Positions 36,542-48,386 of a stretch of DNA of 64,000 nucleotides are shown one piece after another. The position numbers and the translations under genes are program-made. Under the pieces are notes generated by a model, which saw only the letters and a program-made list of their open reading frames with translations, was not told where the DNA came from and did not search any database. The stretch is from positions 186,001 through 250,000 of the forward strand of contig NW_002475926.1 of the NCBI RefSeq assembly GCF_000189635.1, read 5' to 3'. Numbering within the stretch: position 1 is the first letter of the stretch; each line of letters opens with the position of its first letter. This stretch comes from Tetrahymena thermophila SB210 (Eukaryota > Ciliophora > Oligohymenophorea > Hymenostomatida > Tetrahymenidae).

Positions 36542-38234
36542 AATTTTTATTATTATTATTTTTCAATTTAAAAGATTTTTTACTTAACAAATTAACTCAA
36601 CATACAGAAAGAAAATTGTATGGGCTATTTAAATTAATTTATTATATTTTTAATTATAAAAAATCTCTTTTCATTAATTAATTATTTAATAAGTAAATTA
36701 ATCAATTAATAACTTTAATAAGAATTTAATTCAAAATGATTATTGTTTTTTTAAAAATTAAAATTTATTATATTTTTCATTTACGTTTTTTAATAAATTT
36801 TCATAATAGAAAAAGTGAACTTATTCACAAAAGTTTACCTTTAAAATTTTAACATTTTTTAAATTTTTAGTTTTTAAAATAGATTAATTCAATTATTTAA
36901 ATGTTGATACAAAGAATATGTTTCGATAATTAAATATTAATACTTGATTTATTTTATGAAAATCATGCTTGAATTATTCAATTTCAAAAATTTGTTTTTC
37001 CCTTGGAAATCAAATATAATTAATTAATCAATTTTAAAAAGAAAATAAAAATAAATAAAAAGCAAATATGGAAGTGAGAAAAAAATATTCTTTTTTTATT
37101 ACCTCAATAAATCTCGATAGAGAGTTTAAGTTTTTAAATATGGAGAGTTTTTAAAGCTAAATGAATATCACCTATATTCATCCACACTTTTAAAAATCAA
37201 AAAATAAATTTACTTTATATCAATAATTACTCCTAAGTTTTTCACTCATCAATCTCCGATGAATATATAAGAAACTTAAGTTTTTAAATCGAATTCAACT
37301 ATAAGACATATTGTCTAAAAATCAAACAGAGGGCTTTTTAAAGTTTCTTATAAACATTAGATTGGAATTAGTAATTATTATATTCAGTAGATTAATGATT
37401 GATTTTCAACAGTAACTCCAATCATTTCATAATACTCTCTAAAAGATTATTGAAAAAAAATTTGTAACCCATTAAGATTTATCTCAGCTATACTCGTAAC
37501 TATAGAGGGAGATACACTTTCAAAATAAAACAAAATGTCTCAATAAAATCCATTTTGCTAAAAAGCATCAACACAATATATAAAAAGTATTTTTTAAAAG
37601 CATAGTCTAAGATTGAGAGCACTAAGATTGAGCGAGGAAACAAAGAAAAAGGACAAGAAGAAAAAAGAAAAAAAGTAATAAAGAAAAAGAAAAAGAAAAA
37701 AGAATGAAACAAAAAGAAAAAAGAAAAAAAGTAAAACAAATAAAACAAATAAAAAAAAACAAAAGATAAAAAAATAAAAATAAACTAACAAAATAAAATA
37801 TAAACTAATAAACACACATTATTAATTAAAAAAATATAAAAAAAATTAGATGATAAAACAAATTATATCAAATTATTATTAATAAAATTTTCAATTCAAT
37901 AAAATAATTCATAAAAGATTTAAAAAAGATTAACCCTTAGTTTTTAATTTTTTTTTAGGGATAGAAACATTTTGAAGAAATACATACTGAAATCTTTTAA
38001 AAATTAATTTTTCATTTTAATTGATATTTCTTGAAATTTCGTTAATTCTTTTACTTGTATTTATTTAATTATTATTCTACTTATTTATTTTATTTTTGGA
38101 TTTTTGTCAGAATTTCAAACTTATAAAATAGCTTTATGATATCAAATATTAAAGAATATAAATTTGGATAAAGAAACATCTACAAAACATATATTTTTTA
38201 AACATAGTGAACAACATTTATCATATAAATGTTT
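36542..38234. other. intergenic with purine-rich tract
   Basis: About 1.7 kb between two - genes. It contains a purine-rich stretch (listed separately) and a moderately complex segment at 37380-37560 with short inverted bits but no clear gene. The minus-strand frames at 37500-37815 are mere complements of the A/G tract (Phe/Leu/Ser-rich). Confidence 0.65.
37631..37790. repeat. low-complexity A/G (AAGAAAAAG-type) tract
   Basis: About 160 bp of near-uninterrupted purines on the + strand, mostly degenerate gaaaaa units. It grades into an A-rich stretch with scattered C. Simple-sequence DNA, not coding. Confidence 0.8.
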
Positions 38235-38522
38235 TCATAAGGTACTTGAATTTTTAATAAAATTGTTATTGAATTGGTTTTTAGAAAGAATTAGGATTTC
38301 ATAGGCTTCTTTTTTTGCTAATCTTTTTTCTATTCTCTCTTCTAATGGATAGAAGTTTTCATAAAGTGAAAACATAAATCTTGGGAAGCTTAAAAATATA
38401 ATACAATAGGAAGCATATAAAAACCAAGCTCCATGTTTCATCCTTCTATTGTACCCAGGGATGTATTTGACGGTATTAGAGTCATAAGGATCAAATTTAT
38501 AATTATGGTATTTAATTAGCAT
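38235..38522 (-). CDS. small membrane protein, 95 aa, possibly mitochondrial
   Basis: Single exon, ATG 38522 to TGA 38235-38237. The frame contains no TAA/TAG Gln codon, so it is seen under either code. Its sequence is less biased toward A/T codons than chance frames nearby. A polar Tyr/Asp/Lys-rich N-terminus (residues 1-30, YNRRMKHGAWF) leads into one hydrophobic segment at ~32-52 (WFLYASYCIIFLSFPRFMFSL). A charged helix follows (EERIEKRLAKKEAYEIL). This layout (basic N-terminus, one TM, charged helix) is common in accessory subunits of mitochondrial respiratory complexes, but I recognise no specific subunit. It shares a 480-bp divergent region with the large gene at 39003. Confidence 0.65.
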   Translation of the reverse strand: MLIKYHNYKFDPYDSNTVKYIPGYNRRMKHGAWFLYASYCIIFLSFPRFMFSLYENFYPLEERIEKRLAKKEAYEILILSKNQFNNNFIKNSSTL

Positions 38523-39002
38523 TTCCTTTTTTCTTTTAAAAATAGATTGATAAATATTGTAATTGTAGTTTCTAGATAAAAGAACTTTATTTTATAATTA
38601 TAATATTGTCTTTAAATTAAATCTTGATCTTTGATAATTATTAATTAATTAATTTTCTTATTTTGATAATTAAAAAATTTTGTATTTAAAATAAATTTTT
38701 TTTATTTTAACACTTAAAATTATTTTTATTGATATTTTAAAATTGATTTTTTTTTTAATTAAATTAATAGAATGATTTTAAATTTTTATGAATAAAAATA
38801 TCAAGAAAATAGATTAAATTTTAAAGGCTATGGTTAATTATTTCAAAAATATTAGTTTTTATATCATAGTTTTAGGAATAAATTGTTACCACTTCTTTTA
38901 TCAGCATTAAAATCTAAAATTTTATAACATTCGATTAATAAAAAATAAACTTCAAATTTATACTATTAGATTTTCAAAAATACTTTAGGCGCAACAAGCA
39001 AA
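38523..39002. other. divergent promoter region
   Basis: About 480 bp of AT-rich DNA between two divergent genes. It must hold both promoters. No specific site recognised. Confidence 0.6.
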
Positions 39003-42000
39003 ATGAAGCATAGATAAATTAGGCCTTAAAGTGCTAAGCTTTCTTTTAATTCTAATAGCATTATAAAAGAAACATTTAAAACAAATAGACCAACTATAAT
39101 AAAAAAGTATAGCATTCTTTAGATATATATTTTAATATAATTAATATATTTTGATACATTTTTAAGATAGCATATATTCATTTAAACATTTTTATAGATA
39201 AAACACTTTCCAAAAGCTTGATACAAGAAATACATCTATTGATGAATCAAACTATGATTAATCACCTTACACAATAGGCAATCAGATTAAAATTCGCAAG
39301 ACAACAAAAAAGGAATCTTAAATTTTAAACAAATTACTTGATACCAATAGGCTTTCTAATCCAAGCTTAATTTAGCATTCTTTTAGCTTCTTGAGAACAA
39401 CAAGACCTCAAAGCGGATATACCAAATCTTCATTTGGAGAGTCTTCCACTTTTTATGGTTCATATAAATAGGATGAATGGAATTTTGATGAATTTCAATA
39501 AACTCATAAAAAAGACTTATATTTAGATTCATTTTAATTAAAAAATGAATACCACTAATTGCAGGACGACAATCTAAAATTAAAGTCTTCAATAGTTAAA
39601 ATCGAAGTAAAATCACACTTTTTTATTTAAAAACTGCTTGAGCTTTTTAAAATTGTTAATTTTTAGTAAAAGATTGGTTAAATGAAACGATAAATTGCAG
39701 ATTTCAAAGTACTTTAGTAGTTTGCAGAGCCTTAATTAAAAGACTTACCAAATTTATCTCCTTAAAAGAAAGTAAGCTATTTTAAAAAAGATCATGAGAG
39801 ATATATTTTTATTAGAAATTAATAGAGAGTAATCATGAAATTAACTCTCTGAAAAGGGAAATTAAAGCTCAAAGAGATTTGATTGACTAAAAAGTTTTAG
39901 AAGCAGATGAAATTAAAAAGATGTTGAGAACTTCTGACATAACTGAATTGGGATTAGAAAAAAAAATACTTTTAGATGCATAATAAGAGTATAAAGAAAA
40001 ATTTGATAAGGTTTAGCTTTAAAATAAAGTTGGACTTCTACTGTAAATTATCTATCTACAAATTTTAAAAAATCTGACTAAATTTTTTATTTTATTAGAT
40101 AAAGAAATGATTATTAGCAGCTTGAAGATATCTATTAATAAAAAATAAGAGATTTACAAAAATAAAATGCTAATCTTAGCTCTATCCATTCGAAATAATT
40201 AGATTAGACAAACAAAATAAAAGTAAAAAAATTATCATAAATCATATGTCAATAATTTTTTGAACTAGGCAAAAAACAATAACTTAAATTAATAAGCTGC
40301 TTAACTTCGTCGTTAAATCTAAGAAACGGAGGCTAGGATAAGAATTGTTAAAGAAGAAAATAAGACAAAGAAGGGCAAATAAGAAACTAACAAATAAGCA
40401 TCTCCTTAAGCTTCAAAAGATAAAGTATATATAAGGTAATTAGATGATGAAAAGCAATAAATATTAGCTGAAAAATTAAGCTTATAAGAATAGCTTAATT
40501 AAGAATAAGGAGTTGAATAAACAAAGAAGTAGGCAATTGAATCTTCAAAAAATACATACCTTAATGCAATAGATCAAAAAAAAGAGGAAAATTAGGATTT
40601 AAAAGAATAATTGCATATTATTAGACAACAAAATATGGTACTAACATGAAAATCTAAATTAAAAATTATTAAAATAATATTTTAAAATAGGAATTAAAAT
40701 ATAAATTATAAGAACATGACTAAACTCAATTTTAGGAGAATAGTGGAAATGAAGAAGAAGGTAATACAATTGATGGATTAATTAAACTAAAAAATATGAA
40801 TGAAGTTTAGATGAATAAAAATATGAATAAAAATTCTAGCTCAAATTTAAATGGAAACAATCGCAAAAACAGTATAAACAGCTAAAAAAGCAGTGATAGA
40901 GATAGTCTTCAATACACTCACTCTAAGTATGGCGCTTCAGCTCAGCAAAAAGCAATATCAAATTATTCTCCATTTTAAACAACTAACATAAAAAATAATC
41001 TTCTTTCATCTTTTAAAAATGGTTCTTAAGAGAAAGTTTATTTGCCTGAAATTTACAACAGTTAAAACCAAGACAAAGAGTAATTTGAATCTTCTTAGAA
41101 AAAGAATGGTGAAGAATAAACTTCATATCCGAATTTAAGCAGTAAAAAATAATAAAAGGCTTATCAATAACCTTAAAATTTGCAAAATAATTAACTTTAA
41201 GAATTACCTCTAAATGAATAAAATTTAGATTAATAAACTCCAAAAACATCTAAAAGACTTGAGTTTTTTTATAGCTCAGATGCACAAAAGATAAATAGCT
41301 AACCACAAGATTAGTTAGATGCTCCAAGCAACTAGCCTTTCGTTTTTAATTCCGATTCTATGAAATAATTAAAAAAAAAAGAATTAGGATTAAATAATTT
41401 AAACGATTACGATTAAAACAAAAAGCATCTAAACACTGACACTAATTCAAACAAGTCAGATCGAAAATTATTTGACAAAAAACTAAATAATTTAAATGAA
41501 AACAGAAGATAATCTGAAAATTCCCATTCAAATAGTAATTTTGATGACAGTCTTTAAAGCAGTGCAAAAAATTCCACAAGATAACTCAGCTTATTTTAAA
41601 GACTTTCAGAATAAAAAAAGATAAGAAAAATATCTGACATGACTGCATCTGTTTATAGCAATGACAATGTCTTAGAGAATTCAGTTGGATCTGAAACTAG
41701 TGCAAGAGAAAACATTTGCTACGTAGATGTTGAAAGAGAAAATTTTATTGATTACCTGCAAAAAACTATTGATTTAGAAAAAGAATGTTCAAAATTTGAA
41801 AATTTAATCCAAAGTAAAGAATTATTGACTTTCCCTAATCCACAAAACACTCTCATGTAAATTGTTTTCAACTAGAGCACACACAATGTTATTAATAACA
41901 TATTCGGATTCAATTCTAACTGCTTTAATTATGATGTAAGAAAGTAGAGAGTCAAATCGTCACTAATTATCTAAGATATCATCTTAAAATATCTAGAAGA

Positions 42001-44230
42001 TTAATCTGCAAAGAAATCATTTTAAATAAGATAGTATGAAATCCATAAAATTGTTTACGAAAAGAAAAGATTTGATCACAGTATGATGGTACCTGTGACT
42101 CTTGGTTTTTCTCATATTCTCAAATAATTATCAGTCAATATCATAGCTCTTCCTGAACTTTCAAACTCTTCTTTTGAATTTATTAATCAATTCTAGATTG
42201 GTATTAATTTTTTATAATTAATTCATGAAAATTTTTTTTTTTTTCACATTTAATAAATAATCAAAAATAATAATTAGGCAATAAAGAAGCATACAAGGCT
42301 ATCATAAAAAGAACATCACAAAGCTGCACACTTATATCTTTCCCTTTAGAGACTAGCTTTCACATAGAAATGCTTCTTAAAGAAATCGAACTTATTAACA
42401 TAATATAAAGTCACTACACCCTTAAGCCATTATGCAGTTACATAGATCGTGAAGAATAAAAGTATTATCTGAATATAATTTATATACCTCTGATTGGTAA
42501 TTTAGAAGATTTCCTTGAGAAGTATGAAGTGTAAGAATCTGAGAGAATCAAGTTGTGCTATCAAATTGCACTCGGAATATAGGACATTCATCTTCATAAT
42601 TACATACACACTCAAATAAGTCCTCAAAATATCATGATTACAGAAAATTTTATGCCCCTTATCACTAGTTTAAAAGAATCAAGCTCTTTGAGTGAATAGA
42701 AATTAGAAAAAGATTAAAATTCAAAAGATAATAAGTAAGATAAGTCTAACTTACCTCTAACATATCAGTGGATATTAACTAAAGGCAATACTTGGAATTA
42801 GAAAAACTAATTTACAAATTAGGATGCTACAGGATCCTATGATTTTTCTTTTGATATATTTAGTTTAGGTCTGATAATTTATCATATTCTAACACAAAAG
42901 GAAATACCATCAGAATTTAATGAAAGTAGTTTCACCAATTTTGACGATTTAAAGTAGAAGCTAGCAAATTTAGATGACTTACCAATGGAATAACAGATAA
43001 TAATAAAGCTTTGTCTTGAAAAGTAGACATCCATTTAAGGAATATTGTATCGTCTTAAACAGCTTATAGAAAAATCAGATTTAGATGTAATAAATAAATT
43101 ATTGTTTGAACGATTTTAATATTTATTTTAATTTTTAGGAAATACATAATCAAGAAATGTCGATGAATATGCTACCTTAGGAGCAAACACCTGAATCTTA
43201 GAGCGAAGTTTTCTTTGAAAAAGGTAGACTTATATCACCAATTCAAAGCGGAATCATAGATGGTGTAGGAATGCTTTTCAGGACTAATAATATTAATTTA
43301 AAAGGTAATAACCCCAATAACAGAAATACAAGAGCTGATAAAAAAGATGAAGATTTAGTAGTTTAAATGGAATGCTTGATTGGTCACTTTAAGGGAGAAT
43401 AAATTCATGGAAAAAGTATTTACATAAGATAAAATGAACCTTACATATAATACATGAGAGAGTAAAATGGTAAAAATATTTATATATTTGACAGCACAAC
43501 AGATGAACTCATCACCTGTTCACTTCATAAGAGCTATCCTTCAATTAAAGGAGAGCTAGAAGAATCATTCCTAGATAAAATTTCAGATACATTGCAATCG
43601 GCAACCCATTTGGTTTTACCTGATAAAACAGAGCTTATTTGCAATCCTAAAAATCATTCTATAATAATAAAGAAACCTGGCTTTGGTGAAATCCACTATT
43701 CTCCAATAAATATAAAATATTATCTTCCAAACGATGAATACATTCTGATAGAAAATTCAAAGACTTATATGTACAAATCTTTAAATTCGTCATTAAATAT
43801 AGTTCTTCCTACTTCTGGCTGCAAAGAAAAAATTCAGCTTTCATCCAAGGAATATTTCTTTGAGTTCATTAATGTAAACCCATATTACATAATAACTTTA
43901 AGCAAAAAGAACAATGAAAAATAACCTGTAACAGCAATCTTCGATTCCAATTTTTATTTAAACACCTTCCTCCCAGCTGAAAATTCAATAAAAATAAGTA
44001 CTATCTAAATAAATGGAGGATACTTAGGTTTTGCAATAAATGTAAAGCTGAATTCTGTTATATTTGGAGTATTTAAGTCTCCAAACGAAACTATACTCTT
44101 AGAAGGTTTTAAAATTACATCTAATTCCAACTAATTATTGTAGGATTTTGATGTAACTGAATAAGAAAAAGAGAGCTAATCCCCTTTAAAAAGTATTAAA
44201 AGGGAGTTTTTTTCCAGTTATCAGAACTGA
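39003..44230 (+). CDS. large coiled-coil / low-complexity protein with pseudokinase-like domain, 1602 aa
   Basis: Eight exons: 39003-39106, 39198-39771, 39816-40042, 40099-40222, 40269-40637, 40691-42200, 42278-43086 and 43139-44230. Introns are 44-91 bp. Phases close to 1603 codons, TGA 44228-44230. Residues ~230-460 form a long coiled coil (LGLEKKILLDAQQEYKEKF, QAAQLRRQIQETEARI). An Asn/Ser/Gln-rich linker follows to ~830. At ~970-1235 lies a protein-kinase-like fold with VQESERIKLCYQIALGIQDIH, the catalytic loop HTQISPQNIMI in place of HRDxKPxN, and SYDFSFDIFSLGLIIYHILT for the F-helix. The DFG position reads ITSLKES. Missing Asp residues argue for a catalytically dead pseudokinase. The last ~360 residues are beta-rich and unassigned. 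Possibly a signalling or cytoskeletal scaffold (inference). Confidence 0.8.
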
Positions 44231-45248
44231 AAAAATCATTTTTTCTTAATTTATTTTTGTTAAAAAGTGTCAAATTATATTAACTAAAATTCTAAATTTT
44301 TACAATATTTAAATGCCTAAAAAAATATTTCATAAATAAAAAACAATTTATAAGATGTATTATTTTGTACTTTTATTTTAGTTCATAAATTATGTTTTTA
44401 TTATTTTATCAAACGTTTAAATCAGTTTATACCAAACTTTTTTACTGCTAATAAATTAAAATATTCAAAATCACTTCTAAATGATAAATATAAAAAAATA
44501 ACTCAATTTTAATAAACAGAAAAGTCATAAAAATGTTCGCTTTCAAACAGGAAGCTCTATCTTTTTATAAGTTTTAAAATAATAGTAAATCAAATCATAA
44601 AATTTAGAATGTTGATTTTATTTTTTTTATTCCTTTTTAATTTAATAACAAAGAAACTTGATACAATTGTACAATTTTATTAACCATTATTATCAATTTT
44701 TATGTTTGACAAAGTATATCTTCCTGCTTACTATTATGAATTTAGTTTGCAGATAGCGATATACCTATATGCCAATTTAATTTTAGCATTCTTCTACACC
44801 TTATTGCCATTGAAAGAGATAATAAGGCTCTAGAGAAGCTTGAGTTGTTTTTTTTCTTTTAATTTTTTTCTTTAATTTTTTGATTGTAATTTTTTTTTAA
44901 TTATTTTTGAAATTAATTTATTTATCAAACATAATATGAATGTAATAAAGTTATAATATAGCTAAATTTAGATTCAAATAATTTAATCTTATTTCATGAG
45001 ATCTTCGAATAATAAATCTGAATTTAAAACAAATTTAGCTAGAAAAATTTTATTAGAATATTTATTTAATATATTAATTTGTTGAATGATATAAATATTG
45101 TTTTGAAAAAATAAAATATAAAACAAGGATACAAGTAGAATTATAAAGTCTGTATGTATGTATTTTTTTTATTTAGCTTATTGCTAATATTACTAAATAA
45201 GTGATTAAATAACACTTCTAATTTCTTTAAATGTTTTAACTAAAAATC
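44231..45248. other. intergenic between convergent genes, with possible gene remnant
   Basis: About 1 kb. AT-rich apart from 44700-44840, where base composition and codon-like order change abruptly (see the pseudogene entry). Confidence 0.6.
44609..44842 (+). pseudogene. possible remnant of a multi-pass membrane channel gene
   Basis: A frame from ATG 44609 encodes a hydrophobic start, then MFDKVYLPAYYYEFSLQ, AIYLYANLILAFFYTLLPL and KEIIRL, coded by 44701-44826. This stretch has much higher sequence complexity than its flanks and reads like a helix-pair of a polytopic membrane protein. The layout (FD..Y...FSL....Y....FYTLLPL) recalls the CSC1/OSCA/TMEM63 channel core. It ends in low-complexity T-rich sequence, with no flanking exons that I can join. 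The best reading is a decayed or duplicated fragment. Alternatives are a short real gene or coincidence in AT-rich DNA. Confidence 0.35.
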
Positions 45249-46995
45249 TCAAAGGAAGTTTTGAGAAACATGATTAAGGAAATAAGGAGCTCCCCAATTT
45301 TCTCTGTAAATCTTCTTGCCAGTTTATTCACAAATATCTTTAGGAGTTCTGTTTTTAGTAATCATTCTAAAGTATGCCATGCACAAAGCATAAGAGTTAA
45401 CCTTTTTACTGATAGTTTTGAATCTGCAGTGTCTCAAACCAGTGAGCAAAAGCATAGAAGCAAGAACGGGAGCACCCCAAGGATTAAAAGTTCTAGAGGG
45501 ATGTATTTTAATTTAGAAACCATTGAAATGACCTTCTAATGGTTCAGGGACTGTATGGAAGATATCGAGAGGAACAGCAATTAAATTACGTTTACAATGG
45601 AGGATAGCGTTATCAAGAGCTTCTTCAAAATCACTACCTTTACCCTATAATATTTTATTTATTAAAATGTTAAATATATAAATTATTTTAAATTGGATTT
45701 TATTGAATTTTTAAATTTAACTTATTTGATGATTCATTTATGTTATTTATTTTAATGTTTTTTTAGTCTAAATTTATTAGTTTTTATTTAAAATATTTCT
45801 AAATAAAATTTACTTTTCCGTAACCAACTAAACCATTGGCATTACCCATAAAAATGAGATATCTAAAGTGATTAACTCTGTTAAGGGTAGTAACTTATGT
45901 TGTTACATCTCTATCTAATAAAACGATCATAAAATCATCATTTAAACCCATTCTCATTTCTTTAGCTTTATAGCCATGATTTCTATCTTCTTAGATATAA
46001 GGATCTTAGTGGAGGGTAAAATCTTCTTCACCAGCTTCTTCATCTGCTTCGTTAATTTCAGGATCTTTAGAGTAATCAATCTAATAATATCAAAAATGTA
46101 AATGTTAAGAATTAAATTTATTCAATATAGTTAGTTCGTTATTAAAGTTCGAAGGAAATGTAATTAAAAATAAATAAAATGCATAAATAAATAGATGAAA
46201 ATGAATTTTTGCAACACTTATTAATAAAATAATTATTTTAGTTAAATTAAATTCAAATCTCTTTTTAAAAATAAACGAATTTTAAAGAATTTTCTTTTGA
46301 GATGCAAAAGTATCCAAATTATTTAATTTGACAGCATGATTCAATTGCTTTCCAAAGAGTATTTTATTTAAAAATAAATATAGATAATTTAGTGTTTATT
46401 TCGAAATTAATTTAATAATATGATTTTATTAATAAAAAAATTAACACTTTAAATCAAAATTCTTACCAAATCGATGGGTTCATTGATTTTTTTTATTTTT
46501 CTGTTTCTAAATTCTTCTATCATATCGATTTCTTCTTATCTTTATAATGATAAAATGGATTTAGATTTGATACAAATATAATTTTTTATTTTATACAATC
46601 AACATTAAATAAACATTTTAACCTTAAAGATATTAGGGCTTAATTTTAATTTAACTGCTTTAGCTAATAAATTACCTAAGTTAGTTAGATTTGCTCAAGG
46701 TTGAGTTCTCACGAGAGTAATGAGAAAGATCTAAAATATGAGGATATTACTTATGCTTGGCTTGATAATCCTTTATAAAAGTTTTAAACTCAGCATCATA
46801 TTTAGCTGTAACATCAATAGTTTCTTTAATGCTACCATCCCTTGTTTGCTCAGTAAGGAAACTTTATAACTTTTATTTATCAGCAACAGTTTGTTTCACT
46901 TTGAATTTATCTGATATTTTCTACATGGTTTTAACAATTGTACCAGATCTAGAAAACTGCTAAACGAGTTTGAAGGTTAATCCAATATTTTTCAT
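45249..46995 (-). CDS. mitochondrial small-subunit ribosomal protein uS5m, 367 aa
   Basis: Four exons on the minus strand: 46995-46623, 46534-46467, 46080-45814 and 45644-45249. Introns are 88, 386 and 169 bp, and phases close to 368 codons with TGA 45249-45251. The C-terminal two thirds carry the S5 signatures. TLNRVNHFRYLIFMGNANG and LVGYGKGKGSDFEEALDNA (the S5 double-stranded-RNA-binding fold) are followed by HCKRNLIAVPLD and the C-terminal half (FQIKIHPSRTFNPWGAPVLA, GLRHCRFKT). The ~170-residue N-terminal extension is basic to helical and fits a mitochondrial presequence plus mitoribosome-specific part. The protein sits in the 30S-type subunit near the decoding site (family knowledge). 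Codon use is moderately biased. The N-terminal exon is less secure than the S5 core. Confidence 0.88.
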
Positions 46996-48386
46996 TTATG
47001 TTTGTTTAACTCTATTTATTTTTATTTATAAAATGTTAGCTAGCTAGCTTATTGATTTTTAATGAAATCTATTTTATTCTATGTTAAATCCTCTTTTAAA
47101 TACTTTTACAAAAGACTTTATAAAGAATTAAATATATTTTACAAAATATAAAGAAAGTAAGTATGTATCCTTTATTAATTTTTTGATACTAATATTTCAC
47201 TTCGTTTTGATATTAATTAATTCAATCAATCAAGAAGCAAGCAAGTCTTTCAATCTTCTTCTTTTTATTTTTTCATTCTATTTTTATCAAGTCTATTAAC
47301 ATAATCTACCCACACTAAAAAATTTAATTTGTGCATATTTTTTAATTAGCAATGTAGCCAAATTATAGCCTTAATTAATTTTTAAAAGAATCTTAACTTA
47401 AATATAAAAATCAAAGAACATAAACTAGACTTTACTTATTTTAAATGAATTCAAAAATTATTTTTAAATATTATTTTTAATCTCAAATTTCTTTTTTCTT
47501 TTTTTTATGAGAAAATTAAAAAAAAATATCAATATTCTAAATTTCTAAAATAAAATATTATTAAAAATCATCATTATATCTGTAATTAAAAAATTTTGAT
47601 AGATAGATATTAGCAACAAATATCATATATTGGTAAAAAATATACTATTCTCAAACATGTAGTAAAGAGTGGATAAATTTTAGCTTTTTCCAAAAATTGT
47701 AGTTTTGATGTTAAATAAAAGAGTACAAACTTAAATATAATATTATTAATGAAATCCTAAAACAGGGTTCAAAAAAAATAGCAACATTTGAAGTTTAATT
47801 AAACTAAAAAAATATATATCTGGTTTTAATATTGTTAATTTAATGAAATTTACTATCTACTTAAATACATTAGAAAATATATGTGAGCACATGTAAATCA
47901 TACTAAATAACTAATTCTATTATTAATAAATAAACGAAATAAAAAAATTTAAATAATGTAATTTGTCAAAAATTAAGACCAAAGATAAATAGTAATCTAG
48001 ACTTGAATTTAATTTTTAATAAAATCATTTTTAACTTGGTCTTAAGCAACCTGGTATTAATATGTGAAAAATTAAAGTAAATAAAAGAGTTTATTATTTA
48101 GTTTTGTAATTTAACTATTTTAGTATTTATAAGAAATATTTAAAACAAAACTTTATTTTTTAAATGAATAATAAATATTTACAAAAACATTATTGAATTA
48201 AGATTTTTGTAGATTTCAATAAATTAAATACTTATGTATTTATAAAATATAATAAATAGTTAATAATTTATTTTTATAGTTATTATTAGAAATAAATAAA
48301 ATGATACTATAGTCTAATCAAATTTCATACAGCAATACAAAATTTTATCTATATAATAAAATTTAATGGAAAATTTTGGTTTATCT
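46996..48386. other. intergenic
   Basis: About 1.4 kb upstream of uS5m. It contains short 4-bp-period tracts (gctagctagctta at ~47038-47050, and caatcaatcaagaagcaagc at ~47225-47245). Otherwise AT-rich and empty. Confidence 0.65.

Noticed and set aside
37500-37815. Two overlapping minus-strand frames rich in Phe/Leu/Ser
   Set aside because: They are the complement of an A/G simple-sequence tract; composition, not coding, keeps them open.
45261-45539. 92-aa + frame
   Set aside because: Exact antisense of the last exon of uS5m, whose minus-strand reading is a clear ribosomal protein.
46690-46726. A 37-nt GTGAGA...TTAG intron in the first uS5m exon, giving an alternative ANLTNLGNLLAK reading
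   Set aside because: The uninterrupted frame joins the next exon in correct phase without a very short intron, so it was preferred.
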